Source: Agrypnia vestita
Lineage: Eukaryota; Arthropoda; Insecta; Trichoptera; Phryganeidae
Assembly: GCA_016648135.1 (NCBI GenBank)
Contig: JADDOH010023651.1
Span: forward strand, 30,739 to 94,738
Direction of reading: 5' to 3'
DNA: 64,000 bases
Part shown: one piece after another, positions 25,083-36,200 of the stretch
How the letters are laid out: the number at the start of each line of letters is the position of its first letter
How positions within the stretch are numbered: the first letter of the stretch is position 1
Notes under the pieces: model-generated
Databases searched by the model: none
The model's input: the letters and a program-made list of their open reading frames with translations, nothing else
What the model was told of the DNA's origin: nothing
Position numbers and translations under genes: made by a program

Positions 25083-25465
25083 GAAGTAAAAGAATTGGCA
25101 CAAAATACTTAATTTTTATTAGATAATTTTAATGTTTAAAGTTTGTACATAGTATTATTTAAAAACGCATTCCATAATCTTAAATATTTATACAATTAAT
25201 TTAAGTAGATTATGAATTTCCAACTTTAAACATTGAACTTGTTTCATATTTACTGTTTCCGAAATAAGTTTTCAGAACTCTATAATCATATAATGTGGAA
25301 ATATATTGCATTCGTTTAATTTGCTTGAGAATGTAATGATTGATAATGCCCTCATAAGGCGAAATACATTTCAAATAAATAAATCAAGAATAACAGGTGT
25401 TTTATTTCCATACGTGTGGACTTATTTTTTTTTTAGATACTTATTTGATTTTACTTTATTTAGTT

Positions 25466-25687
25466 TCAATTTATTCTGAATCTAAATCCCGCTACTCTTC
25501 GTCGAGCAAGCTTAACTTTAAGAATGAAATACAGGATCAGAGGCATCAAAAATTGTGCGAAATCCTTTGAACTTCCCTTCGTCGCAGCTGCTAGTACTTG
25601 CTTGACGAAATCACTCGTTGCTTGCATAAGTTGCGATCTTAAAATTTTTCGTGCCTGGGCCACAGTGAACACTTGTTGTTTTAACAT
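25466..25687 (-). CDS. Possible 73-aa small protein
   Basis: An ATG-initiated frame with coding-like composition: an amphipathic first half (TVAQARKILRSQLMQATSDF), a hydrophobic stretch FAQFLMPLILYFILKVKLA (about residues 44-62) that could be membrane-associated, then an Arg-rich end. AATAAA motifs overlap and follow the stop on the minus strand (about 25,455-25,468). The gene would be convergent with the zinc-finger gene. An adjacent A run on the minus strand (25,425-25,434) would also fit a retroposed copy. The family is not recognised. Confidence 0.35.
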   Translation of the reverse strand: MLKQQVFTVAQARKILRSQLMQATSDFVKQVLAAATKGSSKDFAQFLMPLILYFILKVKLARRRVAGFRFRIN

Positions 25688-25689
25688 AT

Positions 25690-26293
25690 TGTATAATGGT
25701 TTACCATTGTTGAATATTTATTTAATTGTCTGGACTTGTTGATATGCTCGCTTGGTACTTTTCTAGATTATTGTGAAATAAAATGTAGAAAAATAAACGT
25801 TGCTGAAAATACGATATGTTTGTTTATTTTTAGTCTAAACTGATAATTTTAACCTGGAGAAATTGATGATTGGGTGTCATTGTGGAATTGGTCTTGATAG
25901 ACAAAAGTCTTATGAAAACAAAAGTTCTCATAAGTGCGTATAAAAACGTGTTAGAATATATTCTGTTCTCTCTTCACAATTATACATACATATATATCGG
26001 AAAAGAATTGAATTGTCTTGTCAGCAAATGGTCGAATGTAACGATGCTGTTATTTTTCTAACACAGTTGATTCTTCTTGAATTATTCTTCTAATTGATAC
26101 TACTTAAATAAAATTTCTCCAACAATCTACCGTACATTACAAAAATCCCTTCCAGTACTGGTTGCAAGAATCAAGATTTAATGTGTATGAAAGGAGTGAA
26201 TAAGGAGTGAAACGAATACGTTTTTTATCTAGGACCAATAGTAAGGGAGTTACTATTTTTTTGTAGAAAGCAATAACTCTGAGGTTCGAGATA
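25690..26293. other. No recognisable feature
   Basis: AT-rich DNA between the possible small gene and a MITE. Nothing identified. Confidence 0.45.
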
Positions 26294-26977
26294 TTAAAAT
26301 AAAATGAAATACGTCAATTTTGCTTGAAACCACGAATTTATTAATTATTAACGCCAACCAGCTTCGTTTCTTCTTAATTCTTTAAAGAAATCAAATTTAA
26401 AGAATTAAAAACAATTAATAATCTGATTGATAAAGATCATTCTTTTTGTAATAACACATTGGTAAATATTTTGCATAAAAATAGTTTTGGCCTTGATTAG
26501 ATAATTTAGAAGCTCTTGAAATAAAAACAATTAATACTAATAGCAAAATTCTTAATAATCAATTAAACCCGTTAGTGCTTTATTAAATATTTTTCCATTC
26601 AAATCCTACTAATATCCATCAACCCTACAATCTCTCTTCCCTTCTCTCCCCCGGTATTCAGACTATTTTTTTTAATTTCTTTCTTTTTTTTTCCATACTT
26701 TGTCTATCTTTTTATTTCTTGATTAATTTGATATTCTGACTCTTTCTTAATTTTGTATTATGTCTTTTACTTATGTACTTGTATACTTTGTTTATTTCGT
26801 TCTATGTTATTTATATTCTGTCTCCTTCATTATGTTTATATAAGCGCACTACTTTGTATTTATTGTTTAGTTGTTAATTAGGCTCTGATGAAGCTTGAGT
26901 CAAGCAAAACCGGTTGGCATTAATAATTAATAAATCAGTGGTTTCATACAAAGTTGACTTGTTTCATTTTACTTTAC
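26294..26977. mobile_element. Non-autonomous element with ~75-bp TIRs
   Basis: The left arm contains AAAATGAAATACGTCAATTT and TTTATTAATTATTAACGCCA. The right arm (26,905-26,977) is its imperfect reverse complement (TTGGCATTAATAATTAATAA, TGACTTGTTTCATTTTACTT). The interior is AT-rich and non-coding. Confidence 0.65.
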
Positions 26978-27055
26978 TAATTTTTAAAAATTTTGACCAG
27001 CTGCAACTTTGAAACAAGATGGTAGATTAGACTTGCTAACGAACTTATTCAATAT

Positions 27056-27760
27056 ATTTATTTATTTATTTATTCATTTAACGCCCTTATGGGCTTTTAC
27101 AATATACAGAATAATTTTTTTTTTAAATTACATAAGACAGTTAAAATTAAAATACAGTTAAAAGTTACAATAATAATAGTTAAAAGTTAATAATAATAAT
27201 AATACAGAAAAACATAAAAACATAAGATAAAATAATAATAAAGTTAAAGGTAGAAATAATAATAGTTAAAGGTAAAATAGAAAGATTTATTGTCCATTTC
27301 CATTTTGTTGGGATGTAAACAATTGTATCAGCTTTGTCCTATAAACAGTTATACTATCAGCAAAAATGTCAGCCGCCTCTGCATGCTCATTCCCTAATGA
27401 GTGTAATCTGGGAATTACAGAGTTTGCTAATGCATTAGTTCTGACACTTCCACTATAATAGAACAATGCACTGTGTCTTGATGACCTCGATGGAGCATAT
27501 AAGTCGATCAGACTAATAATCTGGGGGCAATCAATCAAACTATTTACGATCCTATAAAGAAATATTAGGTCTGTTACAGTACGTCTCACAGACAAGTTTA
27601 AAAGTTGTAAATAACTAAGGAGATATTTATAATTGATATCTTCCAAGCGTATATTTAATTTGTAATTAATAAATCTTAAATATTTTTTTTGGACTCGTTC
27701 AATTGCCGTTGAATGATTAACATAATATATTATCAAAGTCTCTCGAACTGCCCACATGAA
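27056..27760 (-). mobile_element. 5'-truncated LINE (RT C-terminal remnant plus 3' tail)
   Basis: A minus-strand frame at 27,287-27,757 carries the C-terminal signature of Jockey/CR1-type reverse transcriptase proteins: IERVQKKYLRF, LNLSVRRTVTDLIFLYRI and the RTNALANSVIPRL region. The RT catalytic core is absent. The minus-strand 3' UTR ends in a GCCCATAAGGGC hairpin and a (TAAA)n tail near 27,060, the usual LINE terminus. The 5' end is lost near 27,760. It is not functional as it stands. Confidence 0.75.
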
Positions 27761-27779
27761 TCTGGATCAACTGGGCTAT

Positions 27780-28165
27780 TCTTGTAATCACTAGAAGTAT
27801 GGAGAAACTATTATAAATACGAAGAAACTAATGAAACGTTCTTGAAGCATCACAAAATCAATGTTTCGTATAAAAGGCGAGCGGGCGCGCTAGTGGAAAG
27901 TTGTTGTTTGACAACGCGACAGAGAAGTCTATAGATAAAATCGAACTGTGCGACAATAATTAAGAGGAGTACTTAACAGGTGTTTGGAAATAAGTACGAC
28001 CACTTACATGAAACTGGCGTAAATTAATGCGAACCTGTGTGGAATATGTTAGTGATGATTTATGTGAATTAAAGAACGGTGCTCCGGTAAAATTTGTGTC
28101 CAGTGAAAAGTTGTGATAAATAAACATTTCAATTTTTTTCTCTCACAGCCACGACTCGGTGACAA
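27780..28165 (+). mobile_element. Candidate solo LTR
   Basis: TATAAAAGG at 27,869-27,877 is followed by GC-rich leader-like sequence and an AATAAA at 28,119-28,124, the spacing expected between a promoter and polyadenylation signal of an LTR. Neither boundary nor a target duplication could be fixed, and no internal retroelement sequence follows. It could also be a promoter remnant of another repeat. Confidence 0.3.
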
Positions 28166-28495
28166 TATTCACAAGATACATTCCATTCCATATGTAGTAA
28201 GATATGGAATACTTTTCCTAGAATAATTTTCATAGATTCACCCCTGGCTATCAAGTATCTAGGTTACTCCAATAATTGAACTATTTATTATTTATTCGAC
28301 ATCTTCGATTTTTTTTTTCATTCGGGCAATATTCAAGTATATTTCACGAATCAATTTACTTAAAAATTTCCAACTTCGAATATTATTCAGTTGATATTTA
28401 AACTCACATTTTACAATGCTTGAAACGACTTTACAAGCAACCGAGTTGATAATTATTCGTAAATAGTAACACTGGTTTGACAGGTCATAGTCCAC

Positions 28496-30121
28496 TAGGG
28501 ATGGGTCGTCGACGTATTTACCGTCGACGAAACGAGACCGTCCACGTCCATCCACCGACGAGACGATCAACTAGTTGAATTCGTCAACTAGTTGACGCGT
28601 CAACTTCGTTACGCGGACGTCGCGGACGTTCTATCTAAACATCGGGACGATGGTCAACTGTCTACGGTTCAACGCGACGCTTCTCGACGACTCAACCGTT
28701 GGCTATTTTTATGACGTTAATTTTTAAAATTTAAAGAAGTTCGATGGAATATAGTTTCGGGGAAAGTAAAACCGCTACTTGTGCTTATTTGTAAAAAGAA
28801 ATATTTTATTATTTATTTGTTTACGCACATTATAGGCTTTTACATATTGTTTTGTATACTTCTTTCTATATATAAGAAAGAAAGAAGTAGGTATACACAG
28901 CAATATCAGGTGTTAGCAGTAAAATATAAATATAAACTACATATATAAGCAGTGAATGTATTGGGTATAAGCATTAAAATGTGAGTAAATAAAATGGAAG
29001 GAAACAATGATTTTGCGTAATAAAGGCACCAGTTATGAGGTGCGGGAAAAAATACTTTACATTTATTTATTATCTATAAATTTATAAATAAATACATAAT
29101 TTAAAAATACTTTACATTTGAGATGTTATATAGAAATTTATTGAAGAATACATCTTTCAAAGTCAGGCTTTCACTTTGTGGTGACATTATTAATAAATAA
29201 ATATATCTGTATTATTTGTCAACTTTAGTTTAAGGCTCAATCTGAGAAAAAGAACATTGTTCCCGAAACATGTAAAAAACCAATAAAAAGTGGTGTAAAC
29301 AAAATTATAATAGATTTATTTTTTTATCTATAAAGTTGAAAATAGGGAATTTTTAATAAAAATTAATTAAACCTAAATTCAAGATTATATTACATATATA
29401 ATAATTAATGTTGGACTCCTGAATAAGGACCATAGTTAGGTATAGAAAATTTTATTCCCTACAAGTTATATCATTTATATGCTAAAGTTGAAAAGTAAGG
29501 AAATAACACAATAATTAAATTTTAGCATCCCTTTTCAGGTAGATATAAGAAGTCGAGATCGATCGAATAAAATATTGATTTTAGAAAAATATCTAGCCGG
29601 CCTGTTAATTAATAATAGTTCAATAAAAAATAAAATAATTAAACAGAATTGTTTTATTTTATACAGCGTAAAATTGGGAATTCACCGAATCGTCGCACGT
29701 GACATCACAAAAAATCAAGTAAAAAATAATAGATAATAGCTTATTAAGCCTATCTCGCCCTACGCATGTATTCAAATTTCAAATCTCTAGTCATAGTTCG
29801 TGTACACAGATCTGCACTCTATGGTAGTGTACTTTAGAGTTGAAATGAAATTACCCGTCGAGCCGTCTATGATGTCTATGGCATCTACAAGTCGACAGCG
29901 AGAGATGAGAGAGAAATAAACGGAGACGTTTTGTCTTGCTCTCGCTCGTTGCTTTGCATTGCGTTATAATGTTATAATCCCGAATCGTCCACCGACCACG
30001 GCGTCCGCTGTCCACCGTCTACGAATTCAACTAGTCCATGCGATAAACGTAAACGGTCGACGCGTCGATGCAACGTCAACGGTTGATTTCAACTAGTCCG
30101 TCCATTCAACGCCCATCCCTA
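28496..30121. mobile_element. hAT-type non-autonomous element, copy 2 (inverted)
   Basis: The ends TAGGGATGGG and CCCATCCCTA are flanked by identical 8-bp repeats TAGTCCAC (28,488-28,495 and 30,122-30,129). It is the reverse complement of the element at 13,682-15,496 over both outer parts, but its middle differs (about 28,990-29,060) and it is ~190 bp shorter. No transposase frame. The right end lies 93 bp before the HADHB ATG, so it may supply or displace promoter elements. Confidence 0.87.
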
Positions 30122-30129
30122 TAGTCCAC

Positions 30130-30214
30130 TTCATCGTTTCTGTATTCGCGGCTTCGTATGCGGTATTTTGGGTGATTTCTTCCGCAGTTGAGCAAGGCAG
30201 GGTCTCTGTCCACC
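30130..30214 (+). promoter_or_regulatory. Short HADHB 5' region
   Basis: Only about 85 bp separate the hAT target duplication from the HADHB ATG. The stretch contains TTTCTTCCGCAG|TTGAGC, which could be a splice acceptor for an upstream non-coding exon or an initiator-like start. The choice cannot be made without transcript data. Confidence 0.35.
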
Positions 30215-33200
30215 ATGGCTTCTTTTATCGCGAAGAATCTCCTTCGAGTCCCGCTGGGAGTGAATCCGGCATCTATTAATTACGGTAAGCATTCAGATTT
30301 TATACACTGTACGTGGCTAAATTCAATCTTCAATTTTTACATAATTGAAGACTTATCGTTGATGCCCAGGGTTCCAAGTCCATTATCGCGATTTATTATA
30401 GACGTAATTAATTATTCAATTTATATAACATTGATTAATTGTTACGATAGTCACATCACAATACTCAATTCAAGAATATTCCTCTCATCTAATGTTTTTT
30501 GCCATTTGTCAAATGTTTATTTTTCTCCTTTCTGCAATCAGATGGAATAAAGGCCTATGTCACATTCAATTCGTGTAATGCATTTAAGTTCTCTTCATTC
30601 ATACAGCAAAGTGTAGGGATAGACATATCATTCTTTATGCATGGATTCAAAATATAAAGATTTAATCTGCATAATATTTTGCCATTTTTCTTAAAATAAC
30701 TCTAGTTGAAAAAAATTGGTTTGAAATGTAGTGACTGATCTACTCTGATTATTATTTGATATTCGCAGGTTTCTTAATTTTTAAAAAGAACAGATAATTA
30801 TTCTTACTATAACACATTATTAATAAATTAAAAGTTTTACAGTCAGCTTGTAAGTTGGATAAGTAATCATTTTAAAGAGAGTACTCCGTGGTGCTTGTTA
30901 ATGAAAAAATAAAGTGTGGTATGTGAGAGAAATGAAAATATGAAGTGTCCATTCTTTGGACGAAGATTGACTTTTTTAAAAGTTATTTATAGCAGCTAAT
31001 TTTTAATTTTCTTATCGGGGTTTCTCACTAAATATAACAACATCCAATATCAAGCAATGTTTGTTAAACTTTGATATTGTATCAAGAGGCTAAGGATAAT
31101 CTTTCACTTTTTAGAATGTGTAAATTATATTGAAATTACAAAATTAATCCGGGGTTTCTGTTTTAGCAACGGTCCGCAGCCTCTCCGTTGGGTCTGCTCT
31201 GCAGGCTAAACAAAAGAAGTCAGTGCCGGACAGGACTGGGCAAAATGTAGTCCTCGTAGACGGAGTGCGCACTCCCTTCCTCCTCTCCTTCACGGATTAC
31301 AGCAAGATGATGCCCCACGATCTGGCCAGGCATGCTCTGCTGTGAGTATTATACAATTGAATCAGAAATTGTTATTTTATTATGTGTAAACTTTTTCGTA
31401 GTTTTGAAAGATTGAACCAACCAAAGAACGGACTTGGGTGGTCACTAGCAAAATACAAAGTTGTTGTTAAAGACAGCCAACCTGACAACTTAATTATATA
31501 AGGGCTAGTTGTTCAACTCAGATTATAGTTGGCGATGACAGTTTAAACTGTGAATTTTGTTTAAGCCGGCGCGATTTTTGACATCTGTCATCAAAATTGT
31601 TTTTATTAAATTTTTCAACATTATAGTGTCAATAACGGCTTATTCTATCCATAATCCAAGTAACAGTATTCCAGATACATACCTATTTTTTCTCCTAACC
31701 TGTGGCATATAAAGTTATCAAAACATGATGTATGTACGTCTCAACGTAGAAAACAAATTTATTGTCAACGATGTTGAAAAATTGAATGCCCACCGGCTTA
31801 AATGAGATTCACAGTTTAAATTGTCATCACTGTATAACCAGCCCTAAGCCGGGCAGAACTTAGGGCATTTTTTTAAAAATAGAGTTGCGAACATGGAATA
31901 CGTGTCACTTCAATATTCTTACTATTTTCAAACTAAGCTAAACGCTTGTGCTATGAAAATAGGATTAACTTGCTAGTCTGGAGTCAGGTTCGAACCCGCA
32001 ATCTTTGGATCACGAGAGAGTCCTAGCCACAAGACCAGCAAGCTACTAATTTGTAATATAACTTTACCCGTCATGTACACGTGATGCTGGACTGGAACAG
32101 GTTAAAAATTAATGTTCATCTGCTATTAACAGAACTAAGGGCCTGTTGTTTTGACCAGTGGTAATGGTAATTATTAAGTAAAAAATCATAGATTTTTGCG
32201 CTTTATACCAATCAAACAGCCCATTTTGTAAAAATCTATGCATTTTACCATTGATCATACCATACACACCAATGATCAAATAACCAGAACAAGTTAAGAT
32301 AAATAGTTATAGTTCATATGTAATTAATGGAAGTGTCTAGAATTGAAAATGATTTTTAAACTTCAAATTTTGTAAAATAATGTCCAAATGTAAAAAATAA
32401 TAGAGAGCACTTGTAAAAGCTGAATTTGAAGGTATGGCAAGGGAATACTGTGCTTTAATTTATCATTTCTTTCGATATGGAACATCAGTTTATGTTCTAT
32501 TATGATCTGTACAATCCACCTTTCACAATCTGTAATTCATTTTAAGATGTGAAGTTCATAGGACAGTTCTTAGTTGACAGGGGCAAGATGCCAAAATCTC
32601 ACCTAAAGCAGAAGTCATATTCATGCCAATTTCAAAACCAAGTATTCAACATTGAAAATTCTCATATTCTATTTTGCAATCAGGTCGTGCAAGAATTTTT
32701 GCAGCCTGAACTTTGTTCCTTGTGAACTTACGGATACAATTGTCATTGAAATATCTTAAATAATAAATCAGATGCGGGGGATGAACCCCTGGGGTAGATT
32801 GCATCCAAAATGCCATAAATCAATATGCTCAAATGCATTTATAAATTTATATTGTGTCGGTATGTTATGGAACTATAATTTTTTTTAATATTTTTAATGT
32901 CTAGATATTGTATAGGTAGGCATTTGTAGATATGCATATTTGGATTGAAACTGAAATGGCAAATTGTATATATTCAGAAAAAACATTTTTTTACCCTGGG
33001 TGATGTAAAAACTTCTCATTGAAAAGAAATGGTTTAGTGTCCAGTGGGTAAAATGTACCAGAAATAGTTATGCCTGTAGAATGTATATGAATAATTTGTA
33101 ATACTTGTCATTGACACTACTCAGAATAAGAAGTGCAATTTTGCTATTGATTGTTCCCACTTGTGAGATATTATAGGTTCATGTAAATTTTTAATGCAGT

Positions 33201-36200
33201 GGAACCCGGGTTTTACATTTTTCTGCGGACTGAGATAAATTATTGTAAAATAGTGGTTAAGTGTAAATTGGGGTTAATCATAATTTCAGTGTAATATGTA
33301 CAAAAGAATTTTCTGATTTTAATAAATGCAGTCAATTTGCTTTATTACTGAAATAATTCAAAACTCAATGAAAAATATACAGTATTTTTTTTAAATGTAA
33401 AAGTTAATCACTGAGATTACACAATCACTTAAGACTCCTTAACTACACCGAGGTTTGAGATATTGTTATGAGACAAGTGTTCACCAAAATACCCTGTTTT
33501 TGATGCAGTATTCTGAGCAAGCACTAAACATAACACCACACACCCAAATTTTGATATGATATCCCAAGCCACCATTTAAGGAAACATTAACCCTGTATTG
33601 GAATTTAAAACAACAGGCAGAATGTGTGTGCGGGGAAATTGTATTGCAGGGTGTATTTATGGAAAAAAGTAGACCAGAAACCAAATGTATACAGTGCAGG
33701 AAGTTTAAACTTTATCTATACTGTAGAACCTTGTTAATTCGAAATTCAAGGGACCCAAAAAAATAATTTCGAATTATGCGGAAAACCCCGTTAATTCGAA
33801 ATTTTAGGTAAAAAAAAATGACGATGCGATTGTAAAATTCGCGAAAAATTGTAAAACTCTTGAAAAATACGTCATTTTTGTTTAATTTAAGCTTATATTT
33901 AAAGAATTCATTTTGAAAACGCAATATTTATTATTTTAATGCAAAGATTGTGACATATTGCTAAAGCACGTTAATTTCATTAACATATTTGCTGTTCTCA
34001 CTTGCAAAAAAATCTTTTTTTTTTCTTTTCGTCGCGTATGGATGGCCGTTGTCAAAAATGTTTAGTTATATGTATGTTTTTGAATTTATGAAACGCTTCT
34101 TCAATATTCACACGAGTTTAACTTTTGATTCTGCCTTTTCGTAAGACTCTTGAAAAAATACATTAATTTTGTGAAAAACGTCTGTTTTTCATATTTCAAG
34201 AAATCATTTCAAAAACACAATATTTATTAGATATGCTAATAAAAAGATCGCGACATTTCTATTACGCGAATACCCTATATTGACATATTTGCTGTTCTCA
34301 CTTGCCAAAAAAATCAAAATAATTTTTTCAATTTTGTCAAATTTCAAAAAAATTTAAATTACGTGAACTAAAATGTATTGATTTATGGTGCAAGGGGCTA
34401 AAAAATATTTCGAATTACGAATTACCGAGTTTTCGAATTATCAGGGTTAATCTACTATGAAATTTACATTTTGGGACTTGCAAGTTTTAAAATTTTCGAA
34501 TTATGGAGAATTTTGAATTATCGAGGTACTTACTGTATACGAGGTATTTACTGTATATGTATTTGAAAATATCCAAAAGCTTGAGTTTTTTATAAATGAA
34601 TAATAATTTTTAATTTTTGTCTACAGCGGGCTTCTTCAGAAGACGGGACTGAACAAGGAGCTTGTGGATTATATTGTATACGGAACTGTTATCCAGGAGG
34701 TGAAAACGACTAACATTGCTCGGGAGGCAGCCCTGACGGCTGGCTTCAGCGACAAGACACCCGCTCACACCGTCACCATGGCCTGCATCAGTTCTAATGT
34801 GGCCATGACCACAGGTAATCTAAGCATTTACTAGTTTAGGAATATTTAGTGCATGGATGCATAAGCGAAAAATGTGTTTCACGACAGGATGTGGTGTTCT
34901 GTCTTCTTTTTTGAAGAGTCATATATTAAATTACATCATATTTAATAATTCCTACACAATTTCAAATACAGGAGACTCTCGATTATTCAAGATGTGAATT
35001 AACCGGGATGAATTTCTAGTCATTGAAAAAATATTGTTTACAATGAAAATGATTCACAGTGTTCGTAATGACCAAATACATGTTTCGAGTCAAAAGCACC
35101 GGCTGACTGTCGCGTACAAAAAGTGATCTCACAAGACATCTATTTTATTTTTATTGTTTAGTTTTGTTAAAGCAGCGGTTCAACAGGCTTACAGGAGGGC
35201 CTTTGAAATCAATCAAATATGAAAGAAGAAAGAAGATTAGGGCTCGTTGCATCCAGTTGTCATTGTCGCTTCTTTAGAATAATTTATGGCGGTAACATTG
35301 CTTTTATTTTATTTGCGCAGCCAAAGTCAAATATTTTTTTAAAGAATTAAAGTTGATAAAGAATGAAAGATACACGGTGATTTAATTGCGTCTTCTGGAT
35401 GGTAAACATGCTTTTAAAAAAGGCAAGGCATCGGATGAATTGCCATTGAAGACAAATTAAGCAGTGATGAACTAGCTGCACAAGTAATAATCTCTAAGTT
35501 TTGGGCATTTGTAGAAACCAAAGATCTTATACTGGAACAAATTTGCAACACTAATAAAACAGAATTGGAAATGACAATTTTCTTGAATTTGAAGAAAATC
35601 ACAAAGAATAATTGTTACGAAATTAGTGACAGATTGACCGGTGCGGGATGTTGATCACTAAACCAATCAGCATGTGATTGGCTTAATACAGATGATTGCA
35701 ATGTACTAAATGATAAAGATATTTTACAATGTGTGGTGAATTACACCATAAGACCCTTGTCAATAATGATGAAGAGAAATGTGAGTTGATTTCTGTAGAA
35801 AATTCAACGGCTAAATCCAAGATAATGGTCCCATTGCATATACAACGAAAATGATTATTTCACTATATTATTGAATGTGCTAATAACAAGATGAAAGATA
35901 ATTTACGTTTAAAAAGTAAGTATTAAATAAGATATTACACTTTAAAGTTTCGAAAAATGCACTGCATATTTTGACATTTCATAGGCAATATATGAGGTTA
36001 GGTTGGGTTATTAGGTTTGGTTTGTTTAATTTAGATTACGATTATTTTATTAGACATTAAATTATATAGTGAAATACTTATTTTCATTGTATGAACAACG
36101 GGACCATATTCTTGGATTATTCCGTTATGTTTTTAGTGAAGTTAATAATTAATGAAGCAAAAAATAATAAGTACAAAAAAGTATTTGACAACCGTGCAAC

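Noticed and set aside
30188..30214. HADHB N-terminus starting 9 codons earlier
   Set aside because: The frame is open there, but the first codon would be TTG. The first ATG is at 30,215 in a good context and gives a normal mitochondrial presequence.
7270..32050. Functional tRNA genes at the GGTTCGAACC motifs
   Set aside because: The tRNA-like heads do not show a clean cloverleaf by eye and share a non-tRNA body, so they are SINE heads.
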